Assembly (NCBI RefSeq): GCF_042701255.1
Contig: NZ_CP170554.1
Span: 372,001 to 436,000 of the forward strand
Direction of reading: 5' to 3'
Origin: Tahibacter sp042701255
GTDB lineage: Bacteria > Pseudomonadota > Gammaproteobacteria > Xanthomonadales > Rhodanobacteraceae
Length of the DNA: 64,000 bases
A model generated the notes under the pieces. The model ran no database searches, was not told where the DNA came from, and saw only the letters and a program-made list of their open reading frames with translations. Numbering within the stretch: position 1 is the stretch's first letter; each line of letters begins with the position of its first letter. A program made the translations under genes and the position numbers. Shown here in pieces: positions 8,670 to 17,319 of the stretch.

Positions 8670-9482
8670 TCAGCGCTGGCAGCGCGGACAGAAGAAAGTG
8701 CTGCGCTGACCCAGGGTGACGGCCTTGATCGGCGTCGCGCAGGTCTTGCACGGTTCGCCGGTGCGGCCGTAGACGAACAGCTCCTGCTCGAAATAGCCGG
8801 GCAGGCCGTCGGGACTGATGAAGTCGCGCAGGGTCGTGCCGCCGCGGCGTATCGCGTACGCCAGGATGCGTTTGACCGCATCGGCCAGCGCGCGATAGCG
8901 CGCCCGCGACACCTGGCCGGCCGCACGCGCCGGATGGATGCCGGCGGCGAACAGCGCTTCGGCCGCATAGATATTGCCGACGCCGACGACGATCTTCTGA
9001 TCCATCAGCAGCAGCTTCACCGCGCATTTGCGCCCGCGCGAAACCTGCCAGAGATAGTCGCCGTCGAACGCGTTCGACAGGGGTTCCGGACCGAGCCCGG
9101 CCAGCAGCACATGCACCTCGCCGGGGTTCTGCCAGAGCTGGCAGCCGAAGCGGCGCGGGTCGGTGTAGCGCAGCACCTGGCCGGAATCCAGGCGCCAGTC
9201 CACGTGATCGTGCAGGCCCGGCGGCGTGGCTTCAGGCAGCACGCGCAGCGAGCCGGACATGCCCAGATGCAAGAGCGCGCTGCCGGCCTCGGTGTGCACG
9301 AGCAGGTATTTGGCGCGGCGCTCGATGTCTTCGAGGCGCTGGCCCGGCAGGCGTTCGCGCAGCTCGGCCGCGATCGGCCAGCGCAGCTGCGCCTGGCGCA
9401 CGATCAGGCGTTCGACGCGGCGGCCGATCAGATGCGGCGCGAGGCCGCGCCGCGTGGTTTCGACTTCGGGCAGTTCGGGCAT
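8670..9482 (-). CDS. mutM: Formamidopyrimidine-DNA glycosylase
   Basis: A base-excision repair bifunctional glycosylase/AP lyase that removes 8-oxoguanine and formamidopyrimidines. The 270 residues match the usual length. The N-terminus MPELPEVETTRRGL provides the catalytic Pro2 and Glu3, and the conserved lysine loop RRAKYLLV, the H2TH sequence GVGNIYAAEALF and the C-terminal zinc finger with CKTC and CPRC are all present. The start codon overlaps the stop of the DUF4340 gene by one base (TGATG). mutM is therefore read through from the ABC cassette, an arrangement with no obvious functional logic. Confidence 0.97.
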   Translation of the reverse strand: MPELPEVETTRRGLAPHLIGRRVERLIVRQAQLRWPIAAELRERLPGQRLEDIERRAKYLLVHTEAGSALLHLGMSGSLRVLPEATPPGLHDHVDWRLDSGQVLRYTDPRRFGCQLWQNPGEVHVLLAGLGPEPLSNAFDGDYLWQVSRGRKCAVKLLLMDQKIVVGVGNIYAAEALFAAGIHPARAAGQVSRARYRALADAVKRILAYAIRRGGTTLRDFISPDGLPGYFEQELFVYGRTGEPCKTCATPIKAVTLGQRSTFFCPRCQR

Positions 9483-10282
9483 CAGCGCGTCGCCGTCGCG
9501 GCGCCGGCAGCGGCCGGCAACAGCTGCTGCATCTGGGGTTCCTCCAGCGGATACACCAGTGCCGGCGCGTCGCGCAGCGCAAGGTAACGGCCGTCGTCGC
9601 GGCGCCAGACGCGGAACGTCACCCGGTTGCCCTGCGCGTCGGCGAGCTCGACGGCGACGGCGCCGGCTGCCGGCGCCTCGGGCGCGACGACCTGGCTCGT
9701 GGTCACGCGGTTCCAGGCCGCAACCAGTTCCGGATGCGCCTGACCGTCGATGCGCACGTCGGTGACCGCAGCCAGCGGCGCGGCGAGGCGGTGATCGATT
9801 TCCGATTCGGCCGGCGCCAGCAGCCAGCCGCTGAAGCGATCCGGCAGCAGCGCGATGCCATCGGCCGTGCGCACGTAGCGGTCGCCGCGGATCGCATCGG
9901 TGATGCCGAACTCCAGGCGCAGCCTGCCGATTTCTAGCAAGGCCTGCGGCGGCGAAAGCCCTATGCGCGCGGCCTCGAAGCGATCGGCCGCATAGCGTTG
10001 TCGCGGTGTCGCCGACGCGATCGCGAGCAGGCGCGCGACGGCGTCCTCGTGGGCCGGCATCCGATACGGCTCGCTCATCCACCACTGTCCGTCGCGACGC
10101 TCGAAGGCGCGAGATGGCTTGTCGCCGGCGCTGACGCGCAGGCGGGTCACGTTCGCGGTGTCCACGACGGCGAGCGGCTCGCCGAGACCAGCCTGTTCGC
10201 GCTGCACGACGAGGACGACGGCGAGTGCGGCGAGTGCGACGATCGCCGCCAGCACGAGGTTCTGACGCGTGCGGCGGCGCAT
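9482..10282 (-). CDS. DUF4340 protein, accessory component of an ABC-2 type system
   Basis: The product is 266 residues with one N-terminal membrane anchor (residues about 10-26, NLVLAAIVALAALAVVLVV), followed by an extracytoplasmic region of repeated beta-rich units (RRDGQWWMSEPYRMPA, LEFGITDAIRGDRYVR). These units are typical of DUF4340, whose genes commonly sit next to GldG-like ABC transporter genes. It begins two bases after the stop of the GldG-like gene, so it belongs to the same operon. The likely role is as an extracytoplasmic partner of the exporter; no substrate can be named. The stop overlaps the mutM start. Confidence 0.8.
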   Translation of the reverse strand: MRRRTRQNLVLAAIVALAALAVVLVVQREQAGLGEPLAVVDTANVTRLRVSAGDKPSRAFERRDGQWWMSEPYRMPAHEDAVARLLAIASATPRQRYAADRFEAARIGLSPPQALLEIGRLRLEFGITDAIRGDRYVRTADGIALLPDRFSGWLLAPAESEIDHRLAAPLAAVTDVRIDGQAHPELVAAWNRVTTSQVVAPEAPAAGAVAVELADAQGNRVTFRVWRRDDGRYLALRDAPALVYPLEEPQMQQLLPAAAGAATATR

Positions 10283-10284
10283 GC

Positions 10285-11637
10285 TCAGCGCCGGCGCCGG
10301 CGGCGCCAGGCCGTGACGATGCCGATTGCGGCCAGGATCAGCGGCAGGACGATGAGCAGACCGAGGCCGATCATGGCGAGCCGCGTCTGCGACAGCTGGA
10401 TCAGGCGGTCCGGCGCGCCGCGGTCGGGAATCTCGATCAGCGCGTCGTCGGCGAGCAGCCAGTTGAACACGCGCTGGCCGAGCTCGCGATTGCCGCCGTT
10501 GCCGAGGAAACGGTTGGACAGGAAATCGCCGTCGCCGATGACGACGGCGCGTTGCTCGCGCCGGTCCGGCCGCGGCGACAGGCGCGACAGCGCGAAGCCG
10601 AGATCGAGCGGGCCGCGCATTTCGTCGGTGTCCGGATCGAAGCGTATCGTCGCGCCGGATTCGCCGGCCTTGGGTATCGCGCCGGTTTCGTTCCAGCTCT
10701 GCGCGCCGCTGCGCAGCAGCGGCTGCACCTGCCAGCGCGGCTGGGTCAGCTGGGCCAGCGCGACGGCCTGCGGAAACAAGGTCGTCGTTTCCAGGCCGCG
10801 CGTGATCGCATGATCGGGATAGCGGCTCAACGCGACGAAGCTCGGATCGCCGAGACCGATGCTCGCGCCGGCGCCGTCGACGAGCATGCCTGGCAGCACG
10901 CGCACCGACAGCGCATCGGCGAGCGTCGCCAGACCCGGGTTCTCGCCGGGTTCGGCCAGCCAGAGCACAGCGCCGCCGCGCTCGACCCAGTCGACGATTT
11001 CCGCCGCGACCGGCGCGGCCACGGCCGTGCGCGGATCGGCGATCACGAGCAGATCGGTGTTGTCGGGGATGCGCGCGCCGCTGCCGAGCACCAGCGGCAC
11101 GCAGCGCACGCCCTGGTTCAACAGCAGCGCGGTGAACTGGGCCAGATCCGCGTCGGCCACGCCGTCGGGCTTGCGTTCGCCGTCGCCGGACAGGAACGCG
11201 ACCACGCGCTCCTGCGTGCGCGACAGGCGCAGCAGCGCGTTGGAGAATTCCTGCTCGTTGAGCCGCTGCAGCCGTTCGTTGCGGCCGCGATAGCGCAGCT
11301 CGATCTCGCCGTCGACACGCACGCCGAGCGCGCGCATCGCGGCGGGATCGCTGGCCGGATCGACGAACTGCAGCGCGATGTCGGCCTTGTGCGCGCGGTA
11401 GCGCGCGACGAACGCGGCGATCGCCGCGCGCAGGTTGCCGCTTTCGCCGGCATAGGAAATCACTTCGACCGGCGCGTCGAGGCGCTGCAGCAGCTGCACG
11501 CTCTGCGGCGCCAGCGATGCGCTCTGCGCGGCGCTCCAGTCGTAGCGGAAACCGAAGCGCGTGCTCAGGAAGCCGACGAGCCCGGCCAGCGCGAGGCAGA
11601 GCAGCGCATGCAGCAGCCGGCCGAATCCGCCGCGCAT
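10285..11637 (-). CDS. GldG-like ABC transporter auxiliary protein
   Basis: A 450-residue protein with an N-terminal membrane segment (LLHALLCLALAGLVGFLS) and a C-terminal one (LAMIGLGLLIVLPLILAAIGIV), enclosing a large periplasmic domain. Sequences such as VIADPRTAVAAPVAAEIVDWVERGG and VVIGDGDFLSN are characteristic of the GldG / ABC-type uncharacterised transport family. It overlaps the permease stop, with the ATG sharing the last base of the preceding TGA. In gliding Bacteroidota GldF and GldG work with the ATPase GldA. Non-gliding proteobacteria have the same trio with unknown substrates, so export or cell-envelope assembly is the best guess. Confidence 0.8.
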   Translation of the reverse strand: MRGGFGRLLHALLCLALAGLVGFLSTRFGFRYDWSAAQSASLAPQSVQLLQRLDAPVEVISYAGESGNLRAAIAAFVARYRAHKADIALQFVDPASDPAAMRALGVRVDGEIELRYRGRNERLQRLNEQEFSNALLRLSRTQERVVAFLSGDGERKPDGVADADLAQFTALLLNQGVRCVPLVLGSGARIPDNTDLLVIADPRTAVAAPVAAEIVDWVERGGAVLWLAEPGENPGLATLADALSVRVLPGMLVDGAGASIGLGDPSFVALSRYPDHAITRGLETTTLFPQAVALAQLTQPRWQVQPLLRSGAQSWNETGAIPKAGESGATIRFDPDTDEMRGPLDLGFALSRLSPRPDRREQRAVVIGDGDFLSNRFLGNGGNRELGQRVFNWLLADDALIEIPDRGAPDRLIQLSQTRLAMIGLGLLIVLPLILAAIGIVTAWRRRRRR

Positions 11638-12392
11638 CAGTCGGCGCTCCGCAGGCTGGCGAGCTGGCGCGCGGTCAGCGCGAGGAAGACCGCGGTGACC
11701 AGGACGAACCAGACCAGATCGACGCTCGCGACGACGCCTTCGCTGAGCGGGCCGAAATGCGTCGGCAGCGCGAGCCAGTTGATCAGGCTGTGGTTGACGC
11801 CGGCCGCGCGCGCGCCGAGGTCGATCACGCAGAACACGATGTTGATCAGCAGCGCGAGCGCCGCGGCGAGCACGGGCTGGGTCGTCACGCTCGAGGCGTA
11901 CAGCGCGATCGCCGCGAGCGCGGAGGCATGCAGCACCAGCGCGAGTCCGTTGGCCGCGAGGCGGCCGAGATCGAGCGCCGTGCTGCCGTAGAGGCTCAGC
12001 GGCAGCAGCGCGGTCAGCGCGATCAGCAGCAGCAGCCACAGATACAGGCCCAACCATTTGCCGATCGCGATCGCGCCGTCGCCGACGCCGGCGGCGAGCA
12101 GCAGGCTCAGGGAATGCGCGCGGCGTTCGCCGGCGATGCTGCGCGAACCCAGCAGCGGCACGAGCACGATCAGCACGATCGCGAGCCAGCCCAGGGCCGG
12201 CGCGGCGACCTGGGCGGTCGCGGCGACGTTGGCCGCGTGGCCGGTGGTTTCCTGCAGGCGCAGGAACGTGTCGAGACGGCCGAGGAAGACCCAGGCGAGC
12301 AGGCCGATCACGCCGGCCAGCAACAGCCAGGACCAGGCCTGCACGCGCAGGCGGCGCCATTCGTGAGCGGCGATGACGAGCGCGGCGCTCAT
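11637..12392 (-). CDS. ABC-2 type transporter permease
   Basis: This 251-residue integral membrane protein has about six hydrophobic segments, among them WSWLLLAGVIGLLAWVFL, LGWLAIVLIVLVPLLGSRS, LYLWLLLLIALTALLPLSLY and LVWFVLVTAVFLALTARQLAS. The cytoplasmic sequence GSRSIAGERRAHSLSLLLAAG is the typical ABC-2 coupling region of GldF/NosY-like permeases. The start at 12392 overlaps the stop of the ATPase by four bases (ATGA), indicating translational coupling. It probably forms the membrane channel for the ATPase encoded upstream. Confidence 0.88.
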   Translation of the reverse strand: MSAALVIAAHEWRRLRVQAWSWLLLAGVIGLLAWVFLGRLDTFLRLQETTGHAANVAATAQVAAPALGWLAIVLIVLVPLLGSRSIAGERRAHSLSLLLAAGVGDGAIAIGKWLGLYLWLLLLIALTALLPLSLYGSTALDLGRLAANGLALVLHASALAAIALYASSVTTQPVLAAALALLINIVFCVIDLGARAAGVNHSLINWLALPTHFGPLSEGVVASVDLVWFVLVTAVFLALTARQLASLRSAD

Positions 12393-13132
12393 GCGGCGGC
12401 CATGTCGAGATCGGCCGCGATGCGCAGGAAAAGTTGCTCCAGCCGCGCGGTTTCGCCCGCGGTGACCGGCGCGTCGTGGCGCTTTACGCCGCGATGCAGG
12501 ATCGCGATGCGGTCGCAACAGGCTTCGGCCTCGGCCAGCAGATGCGTGGACAGGATCACGGCATGGTCGGCGCGCAACGCGCGGATCAGCTCGCGCATGC
12601 GCAGCGACTGCACCGGATCGAGACCCGAGGCCGGCTCGTCGAGTACGACGAGGGCCGGCTGATGCAGCAGCGCCTGGGCGATGCCGACGCGTTGCTGGAA
12701 ACCCTTGGACAGCTGAATGATGAGCTGCCGGCGCACCTCGCCGAGATCGCAGCGCTCGATCTCGCGCGTCACCGCTGCAGCCGCATCGCGGCGCGACAGA
12801 CCGTGCAGGCGCGCGCAGAAGGTCAGGTATTCGGCGACGTCGAGCTCCGCGTGCAGCGGCGCGCGCTCGGGCAGATAGCCGATGCCGCGGCGGGCGAGTT
12901 CCGGCGCTTCGTAGAGATCCTTCCCGGACAGCCGCACTTCGCCCGAGTCGGGCGCGAGCACGCCGGCGATCATGCGCAGGGTCGTGGACTTGCCGGCGCC
13001 GTTGACGCCGAGCAGGCCGAGCACCTCGCCGCGCGCGACGTCCAGACTCAACGCGTCCACGACGCGGCGTCCCGCGAGCGTGCGCGAGATGCGGTCGGTG
13101 CGAAGCGTGGGAGCGGAGACGGGGTCGGCCAC
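12389..13132 (-). CDS. ABC transporter ATP-binding protein
   Basis: ATPase subunit of the ABC-2/GldG-like system, 247 residues from the proposed GTG start. Walker A is GVNGAGKST (residues 42-50), the Q-loop region is GYLPERAPLH, the signature is LSKGFQQRVGIAQALL, Walker B is LVVLDEPASGLDP and the switch His is in ILSTHLLAEAEACC. The GTG at 13132 places the protein start at the usual distance from Walker A. A longer GTG reading from 13219 adds 29 residues unlike the family, and neither has a strong ribosome site. It is the first gene of a tightly overlapping run continuing through the permease, the GldG-like protein, the DUF4340 protein and mutM. Confidence 0.88.
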   Translation of the reverse strand: MADPVSAPTLRTDRISRTLAGRRVVDALSLDVARGEVLGLLGVNGAGKSTTLRMIAGVLAPDSGEVRLSGKDLYEAPELARRGIGYLPERAPLHAELDVAEYLTFCARLHGLSRRDAAAAVTREIERCDLGEVRRQLIIQLSKGFQQRVGIAQALLHQPALVVLDEPASGLDPVQSLRMRELIRALRADHAVILSTHLLAEAEACCDRIAILHRGVKRHDAPVTAGETARLEQLFLRIAADLDMAAA

Positions 13133-13301
13133 AGGGGCGCGATTGTGGCCACGGGTTGCGCGGGCCACAAGCACGCGATTCAGAATCGGAGAAAAAACGA
13201 ACGTTTGCGCGCGTGGCACTTGGTTTGCTTCACGTAGTCCCCACAGAACGTGTCGCGTATAGTCGTTGCTCTGCCTTCCTTCTTTGCTGGTCCCTTAACT
13301 T

Positions 13302-14498
13302 ATGTTTAACGCCGTCATCGAGTTCCTGACCGGAGGTTTGACCCAGGCCAGCTGGCCCTGGCTGGTCGGTTATTTCATCCTGGTCACGCAGCTGACGATC
13401 TTCTCGGTCACCCTGTACCTGCATCGCAGCCAGGCTCACCGCGGCGTCGACTTCCACCCGGTGCTCAACCACATCTTCCGTTTCTGGGCCTGGTTCTCCA
13501 CGGCCATGGTCACCAAGGAGTGGGTCGCGATCCATCGCAAGCACCACGCCAAGTGCGAGACCGACGAAGATCCGCACAGCCCGGTCATCTTCGGCATCAA
13601 GAAGGTGCTCTGGGACGGCGTCGATCTGTATCGCCAGGCCCGCCGCCAGAGCGAGACCATGGACAAGTACGGTCTCGGCACGCCGAACGACTGGCTCGAG
13701 CGCCGCGTCTACTCGGCCATGCCCGAGGTCGGCCCGACCCTGATGCTGTTCCTGAACTTCGCGCTGTTCGGCCTCTGGGGCGTCGTGATCTGGGCCTGCC
13801 AGATGATCTGGATCCCGTTCTGGGCCGCCGGCGTCGTCAACGGCCTCGGCCACTGGTGGGGCTACCGCAATTTCGAGAGCAACGACACCGCGACGAATCT
13901 GAGCCCCTGGGGCCTGATCATCGGCGGCGAGGAGCTGCACAACAATCACCACGCGTTCCCGAGCTCGTCGAAGTTCGCGCTGCGCAAGTGGGAACTCGAC
14001 ATCGGCTGGGTCGCGATCAAGAGCTTCGAAGCCGTCGGCATGGCCAAGGTCCTGCGCGTCGCGCCGACCCTGGACGTCCGCCCGAACATGCACCTGCCCG
14101 ACAGCGACACGATCAAGGCGCTGATCGCGCACAAGTTCCAGGTCATGACCGACTACTTCGGCGGCGTCATCGTGCCGACCCTGCGCGAGGAAGCGGCCCA
14201 GGCCGGCAACAACCTCAAGGCGCTGCCGCGCCGTATGCGCAAGGCGCTGTCCAGCGGCGGCCGCTGGCTCGACAACGATGCGCGCGAACGCCTGGGCCAG
14301 TGGGTCAAGGAACGTCCGACCATGGCCACCGTCATGGAATACCGCGGCCGTCTGCACGAGCTCATGGAAAGCCGCAACGGCGAGGCCATGCTCGAAGGCC
14401 TCAAGCAGTGGTGCCGTGAGGCCGAGGCCAGCGGCATCCGCGTGCTGCAGGAATTCGCCGCACGCCTGAAAGGCTATTCACTGGTTACCGCGCACTGA
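13302..14498 (+). CDS. Membrane-bound acyl-CoA desaturase (delta-9 type)
   Basis: Introduces a cis double bond into fatty acyl chains at the membrane, using a di-iron centre. The three histidine boxes are intact: HRSQAH (41-46), HRKHH (78-82) and HNNHH (213-217, in GGEELHNNHHAFP). Hydrophobic segments near residues 20-40, 55-72, 143-166 and 167-185 fit the four-helix desaturase topology. The 398-residue length includes a C-terminal extension of about 140 residues (from 260 on) that is hydrophilic and helical and longer than in minimal desaturases. A TATAGT hexamer at 13258-13263 could be its -10 element but lacks a good -35. A terminator follows directly. Confidence 0.92.
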   Translation: MFNAVIEFLTGGLTQASWPWLVGYFILVTQLTIFSVTLYLHRSQAHRGVDFHPVLNHIFRFWAWFSTAMVTKEWVAIHRKHHAKCETDEDPHSPVIFGIKKVLWDGVDLYRQARRQSETMDKYGLGTPNDWLERRVYSAMPEVGPTLMLFLNFALFGLWGVVIWACQMIWIPFWAAGVVNGLGHWWGYRNFESNDTATNLSPWGLIIGGEELHNNHHAFPSSSKFALRKWELDIGWVAIKSFEAVGMAKVLRVAPTLDVRPNMHLPDSDTIKALIAHKFQVMTDYFGGVIVPTLREEAAQAGNNLKALPRRMRKALSSGGRWLDNDARERLGQWVKERPTMATVMEYRGRLHELMESRNGEAMLEGLKQWCREAEASGIRVLQEFAARLKGYSLVTAH

Positions 14499-14520
14499 CG
14501 GCAGCGGTTCCCGCAGTACG

Positions 14521-14555
14521 ACGAAAAGGCGCCCTCGTGGCGCCTTTTTCGTTTT
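14521..14555 (+). terminator. Terminator after the desaturase gene
   Basis: GAAAAGGCGCC (14523-14533) pairs with GGCGCCTTTTTC (14539-14550) around a 5-base loop and is followed by GTTTT. It is strong in the plus direction, and the A-run on the other side would also make it work in reverse. Confidence 0.88.
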
Positions 14556-14653
14556 CCGATCCGGCGCCGCCGCCGGCCTTGTGTGACGCATTGCGCAGAA
14601 CCGCGGCGCCTTACACAATGCGCGCGCGCATGTCGCGCACTAGGGGAAAACAC

Positions 14654-15025
14654 GTGAACAAACTTTCCGGCTTGCTGCTGGCGCTCGTTGCGGCTGTCGT
14701 TGCTTCGGGCTCGGCCAGCGCCGATTCGAACGATTCCAAGGTCGTCATCAACAACAAGTCGCACTGGGCCATCCATGAGCTGTACTTCTCGCCGACCGAA
14801 GAGCGGGAATGGGGCGCGGACCAGCTCGGCAAGCACACGATCAAGACCGGCGACAGCTTCACCCTGAGCGGTATTCCCTGCCGCGCCTACGACGTGCGCC
14901 TGGTCGACGAAGACGGCGACGAGTGCATCGTCGAGGACGTCGGCATCTGCGCCAGCAACAACACCTGGGTCATCAACGACACCGACCTCGTCGGCTGCCA
15001 GGCCAAGACGCAGGAAGAAGACTGA
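14654..15025 (+). CDS. Small secreted protein of unknown function
   Basis: A 123-residue exported protein. The proposed GTG start at 14654 has GGGGAAAA close in front and gives a clean signal peptide (VNKLSGLLLALVAAVVASGSASA) cleaved before DSNDSK. The mature part of about 100 residues is acidic, has four Cys (in GIPCRAYD, DECIVED, ICASNN, VGCQAK) that could form two disulfides, and has the feel of a small beta-sandwich (KVVINNKSHWAIHELYFSP). I do not recognise a named family. An upstream ATG at 14630 would hide the signal peptide and is less likely. No operon partner is evident. Confidence 0.72.
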   Translation: MNKLSGLLLALVAAVVASGSASADSNDSKVVINNKSHWAIHELYFSPTEEREWGADQLGKHTIKTGDSFTLSGIPCRAYDVRLVDEDGDECIVEDVGICASNNTWVINDTDLVGCQAKTQEED

Positions 15026-15035
15026 GCTTCACCCG

Positions 15036-15062
15036 CATCGGCGCCGCCAGACGGCGCCGATG
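15036..15062. repeat. GC-rich hairpin after the small secreted protein gene
   Basis: An 11-bp perfect inverted repeat (15036-15046 with 15052-15062, 5-base loop) lies 10 bases after the stop. There is no T-run on either side, so it is only a terminator-like hairpin. Confidence 0.5.
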
Positions 15063-15128
15063 CATCGCGGCGGCCACGGCCGCCGCCGCACCGTTACACT
15101 CGCGCGTTTCCGCGCGGAGCCGCCGGCC

Positions 15129-16502
15129 GTGAATCTTCCCTCCCCTGCAGCCTCGACCGAATCGGCCAGCGCGCAGGAGCGCCGCGTCGCCTTCGAAAGC
15201 CTGCGCGAACGCACCGACGAGCTGGAGCTCATCATCTCGGGTATCAGCCTGCTGGCCTTGCTGGCGCTGCCGGGCTGGCTGTTCGAGCAGTGGGTCAAGC
15301 TGGAGCTGCATGCGGAAGGACAGCGCCATCTGCTGCTGTCGGTGGCGTTCCAGCTCGCCAGCGGCCTGAGCATGACCCTGGCCGCCGCGTTCCTGCTGCA
15401 TCTGGCCGTGCGTGCCTACTGGGTCGGCCTGATCGGGCTCAAGGCGGCCTTTCCTGCCGGCATACGCTGGGATGCGATACGCAGCATCGGCCCGATCACG
15501 CGCGACTACTACCGGCGCACCGTCGTCGACCTCGAGTCGGCCATCGATGCGGCCGATCGCGTCGCGTCCATCGTGTTCGCGCTGGTCAGTCTGGTCGCCC
15601 TGTCGGTGTTCTGGATCGGCGTGCTGCTCGCGCTGCTGACCCTGACCGCGATCGGTATCAGTGCGCTGTTCGGCGCCAGCCTGGAGCCCAGCGGCGAAGT
15701 CGGCGCGATGAGCTTCGTCGCCTTGTTCCTGGTGATCGTGCTGCCGCAGCTCGTGCTCGACAATGCCTGGCTGTCGCGTCATCGGCCGCAGCCGGCAGCG
15801 CCCTGGCGCCGCCGCATCATCGAGACCCTGGCGCGACTGCAGAGCGTGCTGATTCCGCAGCGCCTGGTGCTGCCGGTGCAGCTGTCGCTGGAAAGCAATC
15901 TGCCGCGCTGGGGCTTCACCCTGGTATTCCTGCTGCTGGTCGGCGGCAGCGCGATGCTGGGCCGCGTGCAGGAAAACGCCGTGCGCGACTTCGCACTGGT
16001 GTCGAGCTACGACTATTTCGGCGACGCCGACGCGGACGACGGATTGCGCAGCGCGCACTACGAAAACCTGCGCGGCGAGCGCGACGTGCTCGCGCGCGTG
16101 CCGCTGATTCCGGCCGACCTGATCGCCGACGGCCATCTGCGCCTGTTCCTGCCCTACCTGCCCGATCGCGACAACGCGAGCCTGCGCGCACGCTGCGCAT
16201 CGGCGGATCAGCGCGCGCAGCGGCAGAGCTGTCTGGCCGGACTCTGGCGGGTCGAGATCGACGGAAAACCGGTCGACCTCGGCGAGTTCCTGCTGGCCGA
16301 GCGGCGCGATCTCGGCCAGCGCGGACTGCAGGGTTATCTGAGTCTGGCCGGCGTCGCGCCGGGCCGGCACGAGCTGCGCGTGCACTGGAACGGTCTCGTG
16401 ACGGCGACCGCCGCCAAGCCTGTCGCGAAAGCGCCGGAGTACCGCATTCCGTTCTGGTTCTCGCCGCCGTACCAGCAGGATCTCGCGCCGGCGGCGCCGT
16501 AA
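15129..16502 (+). CDS. Uncharacterised inner-membrane protein
   Basis: A 457-residue protein with an N-terminal membrane half and an extracytoplasmic C-terminal half. Predicted spans lie near residues 38-53 (SLLALLALPGWLFEQW), 70-95, 158-195, 208-226 and 280-292 (FTLVFLLLVGGSAML). After the last span comes a roughly 160-residue soluble region with two Cys (LRARCASA, QSCLAGLW) and a beta-rich ending (VAPGRHELRVHWNG). The GTG at 15129 has GGAG 10 bases ahead. The frame is open further upstream to 15060, but that adds an Arg-rich stretch with no sign of coding. No family recognised and no operon partner: the gene is convergent with rpmG across a terminator. Confidence 0.75.
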   Translation: MNLPSPAASTESASAQERRVAFESLRERTDELELIISGISLLALLALPGWLFEQWVKLELHAEGQRHLLLSVAFQLASGLSMTLAAAFLLHLAVRAYWVGLIGLKAAFPAGIRWDAIRSIGPITRDYYRRTVVDLESAIDAADRVASIVFALVSLVALSVFWIGVLLALLTLTAIGISALFGASLEPSGEVGAMSFVALFLVIVLPQLVLDNAWLSRHRPQPAAPWRRRIIETLARLQSVLIPQRLVLPVQLSLESNLPRWGFTLVFLLLVGGSAMLGRVQENAVRDFALVSSYDYFGDADADDGLRSAHYENLRGERDVLARVPLIPADLIADGHLRLFLPYLPDRDNASLRARCASADQRAQRQSCLAGLWRVEIDGKPVDLGEFLLAERRDLGQRGLQGYLSLAGVAPGRHELRVHWNGLVTATAAKPVAKAPEYRIPFWFSPPYQQDLAPAAP

Positions 16503-16540
16503 GCGATAACCGCGCGTCCGGTGCAGGGTCGACGCGCGGA

Positions 16541-16572
16541 CAAAAAAAAAGAACCCGCCGTGCGGCGGGTTC
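16541..16572 (-). terminator. Terminator of the rpmB-rpmG transcript
   Basis: A 10-bp stem GAACCCGCCG/CGGCGGGTTC (16551-16560 with 16563-16572) is followed on the minus strand by nine T residues. It is a textbook intrinsic terminator directly after rpmG. Confidence 0.92.
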
Positions 16573-16588
16573 TTCGAGGGTCCTGCAA

Positions 16589-16753
16589 TTACTTGATCTT
16601 GGCTTCTTTGTACGCCACGTGCTTGCGCACGACGGGATCGTATTTCTTGATCTCCATCTTGTCCGGCGTGTTCTTCTTGTTCTTGTCGGTGGTGTAGAAG
16701 TGGCCGGTACCGGCGGTGGAGATCAGGCGGATCTTGTCACGCTTGGATGCCAT
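16589..16753 (-). CDS. rpmG: 50S ribosomal protein L33
   Basis: A small basic protein of the large ribosomal subunit near the E site. The 54-residue sequence begins MASKRDKIRLISTAGTGHFY and ends KHVAYKEAKIK, closely matching L33 of gammaproteobacteria. It contains no cysteine, so it is the zinc-independent form. It lies 12 bases downstream of rpmB in the usual rpmB-rpmG order. Confidence 0.96.
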   Translation of the reverse strand: MASKRDKIRLISTAGTGHFYTTDKNKKNTPDKMEIKKYDPVVRKHVAYKEAKIK

Positions 16754-16765
16754 GGTTCAGTCTCC

Positions 16766-17002
16766 TCAGATCTTCTCGCCACGAGCGCGGAGCTCGGCGA
16801 CGACGACCTCGATACCTTTCTTGTCGATGGTACGCAGGGCGTGGTTGGAAAGGCGCAGCTTGATCCAGCGGTTCTCGCTCGGCACCCAGAAGCGGCGCTC
16901 GTGCAGGTTCGGCAGCCAGCGGCGGCGGGTCTTGTTGTTGGCGTGCGAGACGTTGTTGCCGCTCAGCGCACCTTTGCCGGTAACTTGGCATTTACGGGCC
17001 AT
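16766..17002 (-). CDS. rpmB: 50S ribosomal protein L28
   Basis: A large-subunit ribosomal protein of 78 residues. It starts MARKCQVTGKGALSGNNVSH at 17002, with the family-typical NKTRRRWLPNLHERRFWV and RLSNHALRTIDKKG. The longer in-frame reading upstream is not like L28. A Cys-containing N-terminus (ARKCQVTG) is normal for proteobacterial L28. It is co-transcribed with rpmG. Confidence 0.96.
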   Translation of the reverse strand: MARKCQVTGKGALSGNNVSHANNKTRRRWLPNLHERRFWVPSENRWIKLRLSNHALRTIDKKGIEVVVAELRARGEKI

Positions 17003-17319
17003 ACGTACCTCATCAATGTCGGTTGTGCCGCCCTTGGCCAGAGCGGTATCGGCCAGCGGCATGCCGGGCATGCCACGCGTAGCTGGAAGGCGCCTGCGTC
17101 AGTGGAACTGCGCGGAAAGCCGGAACGCGTGCCGGAATTCCTGGTCCGGGGATGCCGGACGCCGCAAAGCGAGCCGCGCTTTATAGCAGGCCGCGACGGC
17201 CGGGGCAAGTCGGCAGGGGCCTGAGGAGCCGGTCCGGGGCCGCTTCCGCGCTGACTGGACTTCATCGAGTTATGGGATACTCCCGCTCCTTTTCCCCAAG
17301 ATCGATACCGGAGACAACC

